The position numbers and the translations under genes were made by a program. Positions 26,658 to 35,044 of a stretch of 53,297 nucleotides of DNA are shown here, one piece after another. The stretch covers positions 1-53,297 of the forward strand of contig JAAZXW010000019.1 of NCBI GenBank assembly GCA_014239955.1. The letters are read 5' to 3'. Origin of the DNA: Methanobacteriota archaeon. GTDB taxonomy: Archaea > Thermoplasmatota > Poseidoniia > Poseidoniales > Thalassarchaeaceae. The stretch's first letter is position 1; the number at the start of each line of letters is the position of its first letter. Below the pieces are notes generated by a model, which saw only the letters and a list, made by a program, of their open reading frames with translations, made no database searches and was not told where the DNA came from.

Positions 26658-26972
26658 GTGACTGAGGGGCAGAAGTCGATCGAGAGAATCCCGCGGCGGG
26701 ACCCTCCCGAGTTCCACCAATCCGAAGCTTCAATGATTGGGGGGGTAATTGAGGATGGCTTCCTCAACGTCGCTTTGGACGATGCAAACCAGTACGGCCC
26801 CCATGCGATGATCATGCTCCTTGGGATAGTTTCAATATTGACCGGTTTGGCATTGGGTTTGGCTATGTTTAATCCTATTATTGCCGTTGTAGTGGCAGTC
26901 ATTATGATTGGGGCTTCTTTCATCGGCTTCATACGCCGGAAGAAAGGCAAGGTCTCGGGAAAATTACCTTAG
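26658..26972 (+). CDS. Small two-pass membrane protein, unknown function
   Basis: A 104-residue protein with a GTG start. A hydrophilic N-terminal half (about 48 residues) is followed by two hydrophobic segments (MIMLLGIVSILTGLALGLAM and IIAVVVAVIMIGASFIGFI) and a basic tail (RRKKGK), which places both ends in the cytoplasm. The family is not known to me. An ATG at 26656 is out of frame. The gene is convergent with purB; the 64-nt gap between them shows only a weak imperfect hairpin near 27003-27020. Confidence 0.6.
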   Translation: MTEGQKSIERIPRRDPPEFHQSEASMIGGVIEDGFLNVALDDANQYGPHAMIMLLGIVSILTGLALGLAMFNPIIAVVVAVIMIGASFIGFIRRKKGKVSGKLP

Positions 26973-27036
26973 ATTTGGCCAAAGTAATCTAGGGGCGAAT
27001 TAGTCGTTTTCTAAAGACGGCATCTAATGACCATGA

Positions 27037-28392
27037 TTACTCTTGCTGAGTCATTTCCCGCGCAATTGAAACCGCATTGTCAACGAGTTCCCCCGATACG
27101 CCAAGATGTCCACTTGGTTCGAATAAGACATCCAACTGTCCATCGTCAAAGATGGAAGATATAGAATTTGACTCGGAGCAGACGACTTTCAGATGCATGC
27201 CCCTATCCATTGCTTCCATAGAGGCCTCCCGCAGAACTTCGTGAGCCTCGTCTCTGGGCATCCCGGAGTCGACTAGCGCCAGCATCAGCCTCTCTGCCAT
27301 AACTAGCCCATTCTGTCTTTCGATATTCTCCATCATCCTCTCACGGTTAACTGCTAATCTAGAAAGTACCCCGTTGCACTTGTCAAGGATGTCATCTAGA
27401 AGGATCATCGAGTGAGAAAGGGTGAATCTTTCCGCGGAAGAGTTAGCCAGGTCCCTTTCATGCCACAATAGTGCGTTTTCGTAAGACGGGATAATCATCG
27501 ATCTCACAATTCTAGCCAAACCACAAGCATTTTCCGCGGTTATCGGATTCTTCTTGTGTGCCATAGTGGAAGAACCAACTTGCTTCTTGATGTCAAACGA
27601 CTCTGCAACTTCCCCAATCTCACTTCTTTGCAGATTCCTTACTTCCTGTAGGATCTTCTCGATACTAGTGGCAACATTTGACATCCAGCCAACCCACTCG
27701 ATATACCGATCCCTTCCAACCACTTGTGTTGTTGCCACGGGAATTCCAAGCCCCAATTCAGTGAGGATCAAACTTTGTAACTCGATAGCACCCTCTCCTT
27801 GAGCCGCCCCAGTCCCCACCGCACCCAGGAACTTGCCTGTGGTGGCCCTGGGAGCAAGCTCCCCAAGCCTCTCCATGTGCCTTCTGAATTCGTCTACCCA
27901 TACCGCGACCTTGAGTCCGAACGTAATTGGGACGGCCGCCTGTCCGTGAGTCCTTCCAAGCATGATCGTGTCGCGCTCCCTCTCAGCCATATCACACATT
28001 GTCGTGATAAGCAAACCAACCATCTTCTTCTGCAAATCTATGCTATGCTTGATTTGTAGCGCAACGGCCGAATCTACAATATCGTTGCTGGTAGCTCCTA
28101 GGTGGACACACCATCCAGCCTCGCCTGCAACCTCGGCCATTGCTTTGGTAAGTGCCATGATGTCGTGGCGCGTCTCCGCTTCAATCTCATCGACTCTATC
28201 TGCGGTGACTATTCCCGGGTCGGAAATATCAGCTATCATGTCATAGTGCTCCGGGCTAACCCTTCCCATCTTGCTATGGGCCCAAATCAGGGCCCTCTCC
28301 ACTTCCAGCGAACGAGCATGCCTTCCTTCACGAGACCAGATTTCCTTGGCAACATCTCTTCCATACCTGTAATCCAAAGGGGAAACCGGCAT
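27037..28392 (-). CDS. purB: Adenylosuccinate lyase
   Basis: A 451-residue member of the fumarase/aspartase superfamily. The conserved blocks are all present: EAETRHDIMAL, GATSNDIVDSA, LGRTHGQAAVP with the catalytic His, and the flexible signature loop GSSTMAHKKNPITAEN with the catalytic Ser. The enzyme acts twice in purine synthesis: it releases fumarate from SAICAR and from adenylosuccinate. The start MPVSPLDYRYGRD fits the family. It lies 46 nt downstream of dph6 on the same strand, a likely but not certain operon. No other pur gene is in the window. Confidence 0.96.
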   Translation of the reverse strand: MPVSPLDYRYGRDVAKEIWSREGRHARSLEVERALIWAHSKMGRVSPEHYDMIADISDPGIVTADRVDEIEAETRHDIMALTKAMAEVAGEAGWCVHLGATSNDIVDSAVALQIKHSIDLQKKMVGLLITTMCDMAERERDTIMLGRTHGQAAVPITFGLKVAVWVDEFRRHMERLGELAPRATTGKFLGAVGTGAAQGEGAIELQSLILTELGLGIPVATTQVVGRDRYIEWVGWMSNVATSIEKILQEVRNLQRSEIGEVAESFDIKKQVGSSTMAHKKNPITAENACGLARIVRSMIIPSYENALLWHERDLANSSAERFTLSHSMILLDDILDKCNGVLSRLAVNRERMMENIERQNGLVMAERLMLALVDSGMPRDEAHEVLREASMEAMDRGMHLKVVCSESNSISSIFDDGQLDVLFEPSGHLGVSGELVDNAVSIAREMTQQE

Positions 28393-28438
28393 AACTACGA
28401 GTCTTCCGACCGGGACCTCCTGTTTGAGTCTAGCGATT

Positions 28439-29182
28439 TCAAGAAAGCCTGCAAGATTTGACTTCTAATACGCCCCTTGGGCCATCCCATTTTGTTTCGC
28501 CCTCTAGCAATATCTTCCTTCTCATGTGGGGCGCTCCGATGACAATCGTCTCAAACTCACCGCCCTCTCCATCAAGATTGAATCTATATTCTTTAGAAAT
28601 GGCTGCTAACATTCCCAAAGAATCGCTATCTAGCTTTCTTCCAACCCATCTTTCATCCATGCCATCTGTTGAAACTGAGGTGAAGACAACCTCGAACCCA
28701 TGCATCACTAGGGACTCCATGTGGTCCAATGGATCCTTGTGCCACAGGGGGCAGAAAGATCTAACTCCAAGTCTTTCGCACATCATCTCAATTCTTGTTT
28801 TCTGGTAGTCGGAACGGATTGCACCAACTACAATGCCATCAATCTCTAGAGGTCCGGTGTGGGCCTCAAGATCCGGGGCATGCACACCTTCAGGCCAACA
28901 ATCCTCGAGAGCGACAGAAGGGATTTTTTCTCCACGGATTGCCATCTCCAGGTCGTATACTTCATTCTCCTCCTCACCGTTTGAGAAAACGGGTTTCCAA
29001 GTAGTCCCCATGGAGGCTGCTTGGAGGCCCGCAATCCATGAATTCTGCAACTGGAACATCATGGAGTCTTCTCCACGAACTAGCACGGTGACTAGGGAAA
29101 CTACCTCCCATCCCTGGAGACTCGCCCACCAAGTGGCATATGTTGAGTCCTTGCCCCCTGAAGACAATACTGCGACCTTCAT
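28439..29182 (-). CDS. dph6: Diphthine-ammonia ligase (Dph6 family)
   Basis: A 247-residue ATP pyrophosphatase. The PP-loop SGGKDSTYA lies at residues 8-16, the middle part has GAIRSDYQKTR and GVRSFCPLWH, and the C-terminal part has LDGEGGEFETIV, a Dph6 hallmark. Dph6 amidates diphthine on elongation factor 2 to diphthamide. EF-2, carrying the target histidine, is encoded about 10 kb to the right. Dph5 and Dph2 are not in this window. It is divergent from psmA with about 80 nt between the starts, room for both promoters. Confidence 0.9.
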   Translation of the reverse strand: MKVAVLSSGGKDSTYATWWASLQGWEVVSLVTVLVRGEDSMMFQLQNSWIAGLQAASMGTTWKPVFSNGEEENEVYDLEMAIRGEKIPSVALEDCWPEGVHAPDLEAHTGPLEIDGIVVGAIRSDYQKTRIEMMCERLGVRSFCPLWHKDPLDHMESLVMHGFEVVFTSVSTDGMDERWVGRKLDSDSLGMLAAISKEYRFNLDGEGGEFETIVIGAPHMRRKILLEGETKWDGPRGVLEVKSCRLS

Positions 29183-29262
29183 ACTCCCGCCAACAATTTT
29201 TCACATAATGGGCACTTGATTGAGTCTTCCCCCGACCAAGATTGATAAGAGTCCGTTCTGGC

Positions 29263-29988
29263 ATGGGGTCGATAGCGATGCAGCCAAGCGGACGAGGATA
29301 TGACCATGGAGTCTCTACTTTCTCCCCAGATGGGAGGCTGTATCAGGTCGAGTATGCACGAGAATCCGTCAAAAGAGGGACAACTACAGTAGGCCTGGTT
29401 TACAAAGGCGGCGTAGTACTTATCGTAGACAAGAGAGTCCAGAGTAAGCTAGTAATTACCGACTCAATTGAGAAGATGTACCAGATAGACAACCATGTTG
29501 GCATCACGACTTCAGGACTAGTGGCAGATGCACGCCAATTGGTTGACAGGGCTAGAGTCCAGTGCCAGGTAAATCGAATGACATACGGGGACAATATCCC
29601 CGTCTCTACATTGGTGAAGAAAATGTGTGACTATAAGCAGTCATTCACCCAATATGGCGGTGCAAGACCATTCGGAACGGCACTCCTGATAGCCGGTTTC
29701 GACGATGTCGGTGCCCACTTGTTCGAAACCGACCCGTCGGGAGCATACCAGTCTTACAATGCCGGAGCAATCGGACGCGGAAAGGCTACTGCAATCGACT
29801 ACTTCGAGGCTAAGTGGAAGGGTGGACTCACTCAGAATGCAGCAATCAAGATGGGACTAGAGGCCCTCCGAGAGTCACTTGAAGAAGATCTGAACCCAGA
29901 AACTGTGGAGATCGGTTGTGTCGACAAGGACGGTTACGTCAAACTTGACAGGGAAACAACCCTGAAGCATCTTGGCAAATTGTCTTGA
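29263..29988 (+). CDS. psmA: 20S proteasome alpha subunit
   Basis: A 241-residue alpha subunit. The gate-forming N-terminus precedes the alpha signature YDHGVSTFSPDGRLYQVEYA, followed by KRGTTTVGL and the usual alpha fold (DKRVQSKLV, GITTSGLVADAR, RPFGTALLIAGFD, YNAGAIGRG). There is no N-terminal catalytic Thr, as expected for alpha. Seven such subunits cap each beta ring and gate entry to the protease chamber. The start may be ATG 29263 or ATG 29278 (MQPSGRGYDHG); a gataag at 29244-29249 lies 14-29 nt upstream. The gene leads the proteasome-exosome superoperon; the beta subunit is not in the window. Confidence 0.95.
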   Translation: MGSIAMQPSGRGYDHGVSTFSPDGRLYQVEYARESVKRGTTTVGLVYKGGVVLIVDKRVQSKLVITDSIEKMYQIDNHVGITTSGLVADARQLVDRARVQCQVNRMTYGDNIPVSTLVKKMCDYKQSFTQYGGARPFGTALLIAGFDDVGAHLFETDPSGAYQSYNAGAIGRGKATAIDYFEAKWKGGLTQNAAIKMGLEALRESLEEDLNPETVEIGCVDKDGYVKLDRETTLKHLGKLS

Positions 29989-29999
29989 TAACACATCAT

Positions 30000-30005
30000 C
30001 ATAAG
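30000..30005 (+). promoter_or_regulatory. TATA-like element in front of the SBDS gene
   Basis: A cataag is centred about 25 nt before the ATG at 30027, in the 38-nt gap after psmA. This spacing equals that at aIF5A and OPT and suggests an internal promoter with a leaderless start. Confidence 0.45.
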
Positions 30006-30026
30006 CCCAATCCCTCATCGGCTTCC

Positions 30027-30716
30027 ATGGTAAGCCTCGATGACGCGGTCCTAGCTCGCCTCGAGAAAGGAGGGAGCAGGTACGAGATACTAGTTGATCC
30101 CGAACTGGTCGAACTGTGGAAAGGGGACAATGAATCTGTTGAATTTGGTGAACTTCTCGCCATTGAAGAAGTATGGTCCGATGCTAGGGCCGGAGAAAGG
30201 CCAACTGGGGAAGCCCTGGAGAAAACTTTCGGAACCTCTGAGATTCTGGCATGTGCTAGAATAATTCTGGATAAGGGGGGAATACAGCTAACGACATCAC
30301 AAAGAAAGCAGATGGTCGAGGAGAAGAAGCTTCAGATAATCAATGAGATTGCCAGCACAGCAACCGATCCGAAGACAAAACTCCCACATCCGCGAACAAG
30401 GATAGAAAACGCTCTCGATGAGATTCGATTTTCAGTAGATCCGTTCAAATCAATAGAGAGCCAGGTCGAGGATGCAGTTGCTGCGCTTCGTCCAGTGATT
30501 CCGCTCCAATTCATCACAGTCCGACTCGCATTCATGGTCCAAGGCAAGGACTATGGTGGAGTCAGTCAAATGCTAAGAGATTCGATACAAAAAGAAGAGT
30601 GGATGAGTAATGGGAATTGGGCATGCGTTATTTCAGTTCCCGGTGGGATGAAAAACGATATTATTGACAAAGTAGCTTCTAGGTCATCTGACGTAGAAGT
30701 AAGGGAATTAGACTGA
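30027..30716 (+). CDS. Ribosome maturation protein SBDS (Sdo1)
   Basis: A 229-residue protein with the three SBDS domains: the N-terminal FYSH domain (MVSLDDAVLARLEKGGSRYE to about residue 90, with LLAIEEVWSDARAG), a central helical domain (TSQRKQMVEEKK to LPHPRTRIENAL) and a C-terminal ferredoxin-like domain (FITVRLAFMVQGKDYGG). SBDS acts on the large ribosomal subunit and, in eukaryotes, helps release eIF6. In archaea the gene is often linked to the exosome genes, as here. The upstream extension to 29985 overlaps psmA and is rejected in favour of ATG 30027, which has a TATA-like element. Confidence 0.95.
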   Translation: MVSLDDAVLARLEKGGSRYEILVDPELVELWKGDNESVEFGELLAIEEVWSDARAGERPTGEALEKTFGTSEILACARIILDKGGIQLTTSQRKQMVEEKKLQIINEIASTATDPKTKLPHPRTRIENALDEIRFSVDPFKSIESQVEDAVAALRPVIPLQFITVRLAFMVQGKDYGGVSQMLRDSIQKEEWMSNGNWACVISVPGGMKNDIIDKVASRSSDVEVRELD

Positions 30717-30745
30717 TTGGGCTAACATCTCCAGCATCAACGGTT

Positions 30746-31444
30746 ATGAACAGTGGGCCGGTCGCGCGGCCCGATAACATGACAAAAAAGAATGGCGCGG
30801 CGGGGCCGCGAGAAAATAATCGAGGGCAAACCCTCGTAGTGCCCGGGGAAGACCTAGGCGATTCAGAAGGCTTTGAGGCCGGGCATGGCGTAATGGCCAT
30901 CTCTGGCAGACTCAAGGCAGTAAAGCAAGGAAAACTAAGGGAAAAGGGCCGTTCAATCTCGGTTGAGCCCAGCCACACTAGGTATATCCCCCGACCGGGT
31001 GACCTGGTAATTGGGTACATTGAGGGTTGTACTAACAACCTATGGTTCATCGAATTGGGTGCACCGTTTAACGCAATTCTCCCAATGAGCCTTGGTCCAG
31101 GGAAGGTCGACTTCGGCGGAACAAGGTCAGTAATGGACATCGGAGATGCCGTTCTCTGCCGAATACAAGAAGTTGAGGAGACACACTCAAGCGTAGTCAC
31201 AATGAAGGGGATGGGGCTGCGAAAGATTAGGTCAGGTGTGATCGAAGAGATCGATCCACATCTGCTTGGCCAGCTCATCGGAAAGGGTGGCGAGACATTA
31301 AGAAGGCTGAAAGCGGAAACAGATTGCCGGATTGTCGTGGCAGACAACGGTCGAATGTGGGTCGACGGCGAACTTGATGGAATTCTAGACGTCCGTAACA
31401 GACTCTCAGTAATATCTGGAGTCTCCAATGGGGGTGTAAACTGA
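30746..31444 (+). CDS. rrp4: Exosome RNA-binding subunit Rrp4
   Basis: A protein of 232 residues with the Rrp4 plan: an N-terminal beta domain (VVPGEDLGD), an S1 domain (YIPRPGDLVIGYIEGCTNN) and a C-terminal KH domain with the GxxG loop in LIGKGGETLRRL. Rrp4 caps the exosome ring and feeds RNA into it. ATG 30746 and ATG 30779 are both possible; the segment between is poorly conserved-looking and rich in Gly/Arg. The stop TGA overlaps the rrp41 ATG by one base. Confidence 0.95.
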   Translation: MNSGPVARPDNMTKKNGAAGPRENNRGQTLVVPGEDLGDSEGFEAGHGVMAISGRLKAVKQGKLREKGRSISVEPSHTRYIPRPGDLVIGYIEGCTNNLWFIELGAPFNAILPMSLGPGKVDFGGTRSVMDIGDAVLCRIQEVEETHSSVVTMKGMGLRKIRSGVIEEIDPHLLGQLIGKGGETLRRLKAETDCRIVVADNGRMWVDGELDGILDVRNRLSVISGVSNGGVN

Positions 31445-32163
31445 TGGGTGGTTACGGAGACATGCAAATGATTGATGAAAACGGACTCAGAGTGGATGGG
31501 CGCTCACCTGGAGACATCAGGGATATAACAATAGAGACCGGCGTCATTCCCGTCGCTGACGGCTCTTGTAGGATGACTTGGGGTACTAATGAGGCGATTG
31601 TGGCAGTCTATGGTCCAATGGAGGCTCATCCTCGAAAGATCCAGAGGCAAGACCGGGCCGTTCTGGATGTCGCATACAACATGGCCCCATTCTCTACTAC
31701 TGACAGAATGCGCCCCGGCTTCAATCGCCGGAGCAGAGAAATCAGCAAGGTTACCAAGGACGCCCTTGAAAGCGTTGTACTGTTGGAACTCTACCCCCGT
31801 TCAAAGATACGTGTCACTATCGAAATCGTGTCAGCGGAGGCCGGAACGAGATGCGTCGGACTCACTGCAGCCTCAGTTGCTTTGGCTGATGCAGGCATTC
31901 CAATGACGGATTTGGTCGTGAGTGTCGCCAGCGGGAAGATCAATGATGTAGTAGTCTGCGATCTGAACAAAGAAGAGGACAACTACGGCGAAGCAGACTT
32001 GCCAATGGGTATTCTCCCTAATTCTGGAGAGCTAGTTTTCTTGCAGATGGACGGAAACCTCTCCCAAGAAGAGTTCAAGGAAGCATGGCAGTATAACATG
32101 GATGCTGCTCAAGTCGTCCATAAAATGATGGTAGAGGCCTTGAAGAGAGGTGATTCTCAATGA
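31444..32163 (+). CDS. rrp41: Exosome catalytic subunit Rrp41
   Basis: A 239-residue RNase PH-type protein. The N-terminal LRVDGRSPGDIRDITIETG and the phosphate and RNA binding Arg residues (RPGFNRRSREISK) are present, and the active-site acidic cluster is intact: VVCDLNKEEDNYGEADLPMG. Rrp41 carries the phosphorolytic 3'-5' exonuclease and tailing activity of the archaeal exosome, in a hexamer with Rrp42. A gggggtg at 31430-31435 lies 8 nt before the ATG as a likely Shine-Dalgarno site. The stop overlaps the rrp42 start (ATGA). Confidence 0.96.
   Translation: MGGYGDMQMIDENGLRVDGRSPGDIRDITIETGVIPVADGSCRMTWGTNEAIVAVYGPMEAHPRKIQRQDRAVLDVAYNMAPFSTTDRMRPGFNRRSREISKVTKDALESVVLLELYPRSKIRVTIEIVSAEAGTRCVGLTAASVALADAGIPMTDLVVSVASGKINDVVVCDLNKEEDNYGEADLPMGILPNSGELVFLQMDGNLSQEEFKEAWQYNMDAAQVVHKMMVEALKRGDSQ
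32147..32153 (+). promoter_or_regulatory. Shine-Dalgarno site of rrp42
   Basis: Gaggtga lies 6 nt before the ATG at 32160, inside the end of rrp41. It is one of several GAGGTG-type sites in front of internal operon genes in this window. Confidence 0.6.
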
Positions 32164-32939
32164 CTATACCGATCGTTCCAAAACTTCTCCGTGTCCATCT
32201 CTCGGAACTTGCTGGAAAGGACGCTAGGATAGATGGCAGGTCACAATGGGAAGGAAGAAAAATAGAAGTTGAGCATTCCGTACTACCCAGAGCCGAAGGA
32301 TCAGCCAGAGTAAGGATGGGTGACACGATCGTTCTCGCAGGGGTCAAGTTCCAGATAATGCAACCCTACCCCGACAGACCAAATCAAGGTGGCCTCATGT
32401 GTTCTGCCGATGTTCGCCCCATTGCCGGACGTCATTGGGAAGCAGGACCACCGAGTCCAGAGGCAATTGAACTTGGAAGAGTAGTGGATAGGGGGATTCG
32501 TGAATCAGGTTGTATAGATGTAGATTCTCTCTGCATAATCCCAGGAGAGAAGGCATGGCAAGTTATCCTAGATCTCTTCGCAGTATCAGATGATGGTAAC
32601 CTCTTCGACGCATTCGCCTTAGCAGGAATAGCTGCACTCAGGAACGCCACTCTTCCTGCAGAGCGGTTTGAGGTGGGCGAAGACTACCCACTACCCGTCT
32701 CAAAGACTCCAATAATGTGCTCTTACCACAAGGTTGGGGGGAGATTCGTGTACGACGCATGTGCAAGGGAAGAACTTGGGGGCGATGAGCGAATCCATAT
32801 CACCCTGGGAGACGATGATAACGTCCATTCCCTGCAGAAGGGTCTAAAGGGAATTTTCTCGACAGAGGAATTCGTCGAAATCATGACTAATGCTCAAGGA
32901 AGGACTAAGGAACTCAGAAAAATCGTAGATTCATTGTAG
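32160..32939 (+). CDS. rrp42: Exosome subunit Rrp42
   Basis: A 259-residue RNase PH-like protein. The start ATG overlaps the rrp41 stop by 4 nt. It shows the Rrp42 pattern RIDGRSQWEGRKIEVEHSVL, ARVRMGDTIVLAGVKFQI and PSPEAIELGRVVDRGIRES, and lacks the catalytic acidic cluster of Rrp41, as normal. It forms the hexameric ring with Rrp41 and contributes to RNA binding. eL43 follows after 8 nt. Confidence 0.96.
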   Translation: MTIPIVPKLLRVHLSELAGKDARIDGRSQWEGRKIEVEHSVLPRAEGSARVRMGDTIVLAGVKFQIMQPYPDRPNQGGLMCSADVRPIAGRHWEAGPPSPEAIELGRVVDRGIRESGCIDVDSLCIIPGEKAWQVILDLFAVSDDGNLFDAFALAGIAALRNATLPAERFEVGEDYPLPVSKTPIMCSYHKVGGRFVYDACAREELGGDERIHITLGDDDNVHSLQKGLKGIFSTEEFVEIMTNAQGRTKELRKIVDSL

Positions 32940-32947
32940 GTGTAATA

Positions 32948-33316
32948 ATGGCAAAGAGAACCCAGAAGGCAGGAGCAACAGCTCGATTTGGTGCTAGGTA
33001 CGGTGTCAGCGTAAGACGAAGAGCGGGATCTGCTCTTGCCAAGAAGTCACGGAATTACACATGCCCTAGTTGCCATTATCCAAAGGTTCGCAGAAAGGCT
33101 GCTGGGATTTGGGAATGCAGGAAGTGCGATCACACATTCTCCGGAGGTGTCTGGGAGCCCTACACCAGAGCCAGTGATGCTAATAAGAGGATAATTAGAA
33201 GGTCCCTTGAAGGGGCTACTGCGACTGATATGACAGTAATAGCCCAACAGGCTGCACTTGACTTCGAGAGAAAGATTTCCGAGAGAGATTCAGATGCAGC
33301 AACAGAAGAGGAATGA
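32948..33316 (+). CDS. rpl37ae: Large-subunit ribosomal protein eL43 (L37Ae)
   Basis: A small basic protein of 122 residues. MAKRTQKAGATARFGARYG is the usual N-terminus, and the C4 zinc ribbon is CPSCHYP with CRKC (Cys residues about 38, 41, 56 and 59). The C-terminal tail of about 45 residues beyond the ribbon, ending acidic (DSDAATEEE), is longer than in most archaeal eL43. An aggtg at 32938-32942 lies 5 nt before the ATG. The pcc1 gene begins inside its 3' end. Confidence 0.94.
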   Translation: MAKRTQKAGATARFGARYGVSVRRRAGSALAKKSRNYTCPSCHYPKVRRKAAGIWECRKCDHTFSGGVWEPYTRASDANKRIIRRSLEGATATDMTVIAQQAALDFERKISERDSDAATEEE

Positions 33317-33530
33317 CTCGATCTCACTCGAATTGCTATTGGAGCACGTCGATTCCGGACCTCTTTCTTCTTCTCTCGTAACCGAGGCCGATTTTTCACA
33401 CACCGACGGGGAGATTTCTGTATCTTTGGGATCTCATTCATTCAGTGACCTCCGAGCCCGATGGAACTCAATAATGAGAGCATTAATTGCCTCTGAGCAG
33501 TCCCTTGAAGCAGCGAGCAGGGGGGAATGA
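33294..33530 (+). CDS. pcc1: KEOPS complex subunit Pcc1
   Basis: A 78-residue protein whose C-terminal half (FSDLRARWNSIMRALIASEQSLE) matches the Pcc1 helix pattern (LRAxxNSxxRxL); the N-terminal half is a short beta region (ISLELLLEHVD, GEISVSLGSHSF). Pcc1 dimerises KEOPS, which makes the t6A base next to the anticodon with Kae1 and Bud32. In archaea pcc1 often sits just here, between ribosomal/exosome genes and prefoldin beta. The ATG at 33294 overlaps the eL43 gene by 23 nt; an in-frame upstream extension to 33258 is less likely. Identification rests on a short motif plus context. Confidence 0.75.
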   Translation: MQQQKRNDSISLELLLEHVDSGPLSSSLVTEADFSHTDGEISVSLGSHSFSDLRARWNSIMRALIASEQSLEAASRGE

Positions 33531-33543
33531 CATCAGCGAGCAA

Positions 33544-33852
33544 GTGACAGCCGAGGAAATCCAATCTCTAGCAAGAGAATTACAGATGTTGAGAAATCAA
33601 ATACAGACGATTTCATCGCAATATTCGGAGTATGGGATAACTGTGGAAGAACTTTCCAAGCAAGACCCAGAGAGGCCGGTTTATCGCTCCCTGGGAAACA
33701 TTCTCCTAGAGGTTGAAGATCGCGATTCACTTGAATCCGAATTGAAAGAAGCCCAAGAGGCGCTGAATGAGCATCTTGCTAAACTCATAGAGAGGGAGGA
33801 AAGCATCCGTAAGAAGTATGAAGAAATGGTCGAGAGCTTTGAGAGGGCGTGA
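33544..33852 (+). CDS. pfdB: Prefoldin beta subunit
   Basis: About 102 residues from a GTG at 33544. The protein is a long helical coiled coil broken by a short beta hairpin in the middle (DPERPVYRSLGNILLEV), the prefoldin beta form; the vYrsxGxil motif is typical. Two beta hairpins instead of a large central sheet separate it from alpha. Prefoldin passes unfolded proteins to the thermosome. The start is not certain: the frame is open back to a TTG at 33487 within pcc1, but a start near 33544 gives the usual length. No ATG is available. Alpha prefoldin is not in the window. Confidence 0.85.
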   Translation: MTAEEIQSLARELQMLRNQIQTISSQYSEYGITVEELSKQDPERPVYRSLGNILLEVEDRDSLESELKEAQEALNEHLAKLIEREESIRKKYEEMVESFERA

Positions 33853-33859
33853 ACCTCGA

Positions 33860-34690
33860 ATGGGAAGTGAAGCCGAACCCTCAGAAACTCCAGTAGTATA
33901 TTCTAACCTCTTTCAGTCATTTATATCGGAAGGTAAAACTGAGCAAGCTTTGGAACTAAGCGATGAAATACTAGCAAAATCGAGAAGACTGAATGATCGG
34001 GATTTCGAGACAGAGGCCTGGATTAGGATGGAAAGGGCACTTTTGGGAGCAATAAATCCGAAGGAGGTCGGCAACGAGCTGCGTTGGTGCGTCGATCGCT
34101 TGGCGTCGGTCAACCCCGGGTCACCAATACACGGACTCGCTCTGCTAAATCTGGCTTCTTGGCACCGTAATTCGAACGAGAAAATGATGGCTCTAGTGAC
34201 TCTCTCCGATATTTCTGCAGATGCAGGACATCCAGTAGATGTAATCGGACTGGCTCGTTTAGAATCCGGGAGGATCCTTGTTTCTATTGGTGACCTTGAG
34301 CCGGCTATGAGGCATCTCTGGATGGCAATGCGGAGGCTTTCTTCAACGGAACTGCCAGCAGAGGCAGTAGTTTGTGCAATGGAATGGCTAGACATAGCAC
34401 TAGATGATGTTGACCCGGAATCGCCAACTATGGACGATCGGATAATCAATGCAAAGCCCAGAGAAAGTCCAGGCCTGACGTCATCTCCATCAAATCCCGT
34501 CGACATAAAGGAGTCAGTGGAAATAATCCTCTCTAACGGGTTAATCGACGTTTCAGGTGATAGGCGAGATGATCTAGGTTTGGTCTTGGATGCTAGTGAT
34601 GCCCTAGAGGAGTCAGTATGGAGGGGGGCAATAGAAGACCGGCAAAAGGAAATTCAAGACCCAAGACTGATTGAAGTACTCCAGTCATGA
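33860..34690 (+). CDS. Helical-repeat (TPR-like) protein, unknown function
   Basis: A protein of 276 residues from ATG 33860, starting 7 nt after prefoldin beta. Residues about 15-190 form helix pairs with TPR-like spacing (NLFQSFISEGKTEQALELSDEI, SGRILVSIGDLEPAMRHLW). The remaining part is acidic and less regular. No enzymatic motif is seen. Its place at the end of the exosome operon suggests a role in RNA or protein quality control, but this is context only. The 3' end overlaps the convergent Nudix gene by 37 nt. Confidence 0.65.
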   Translation: MGSEAEPSETPVVYSNLFQSFISEGKTEQALELSDEILAKSRRLNDRDFETEAWIRMERALLGAINPKEVGNELRWCVDRLASVNPGSPIHGLALLNLASWHRNSNEKMMALVTLSDISADAGHPVDVIGLARLESGRILVSIGDLEPAMRHLWMAMRRLSSTELPAEAVVCAMEWLDIALDDVDPESPTMDDRIINAKPRESPGLTSSPSNPVDIKESVEIILSNGLIDVSGDRRDDLGLVLDASDALEESVWRGAIEDRQKEIQDPRLIEVLQS

Positions 34691-35040
34691 TTTCTTATTC
34701 TTTCAATCTCATCGTCACCCCAGGCAGAATTCTCTGGAAGTTGCAGACACCAACCTACTTCTTCGATCGCATCATCAGTTGACATCCATGGATCTGGACT
34801 CACCGGAACTTCGACATGGACTAGCACGACATGACCCCCTGGGATCAATTCTGAATCAATCGATTTTGCAGTGCCTAGAACCCCAGTTTCCTCGAATAAT
34901 TCTCTAAGTGCGGCCTCTTCTGGCGACTCACCTTGATTCAAACTACCCCCGGGTAACTCCCAACCTCTGATTTTGTTCTTTACCATAATCCAACAGTCAC
35001 CCTCTTCATCAGATACTGCCCAGACAACTACAAAATCCAT
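34654..35040 (-). CDS. Nudix hydrolase
   Basis: A 128-residue protein with a complete Nudix box, GGSLNQGESPEEAALRELFEETGVL (G-x5-E-x7-REL-x-EE-x-G), residues about 32-56. The strand before it, GWELPGG, is typical of pyrophosphohydrolases acting on nucleotide derivatives. The substrate cannot be told; an 8-oxo-dGTP or NDP-sugar role are usual options. The ATG at 35040 lies 4 nt behind the TPR-protein stop, so the three minus-strand genes (UbiD family, TPR, Nudix) look like an operon. Confidence 0.88.
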   Translation of the reverse strand: MDFVVVWAVSDEEGDCWIMVKNKIRGWELPGGSLNQGESPEEAALRELFEETGVLGTAKSIDSELIPGGHVVLVHVEVPVSPDPWMSTDDAIEEVGWCLQLPENSAWGDDEIERIRNHDWSTSISLGS

Positions 35041-35044
35041 CTTA

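Noticed and set aside
26973-27036. Imperfect hairpin between convergent small membrane protein and purB genes as terminator
   Set aside because: The stem is short with mismatches and there is no clear T-run; not enough to call.
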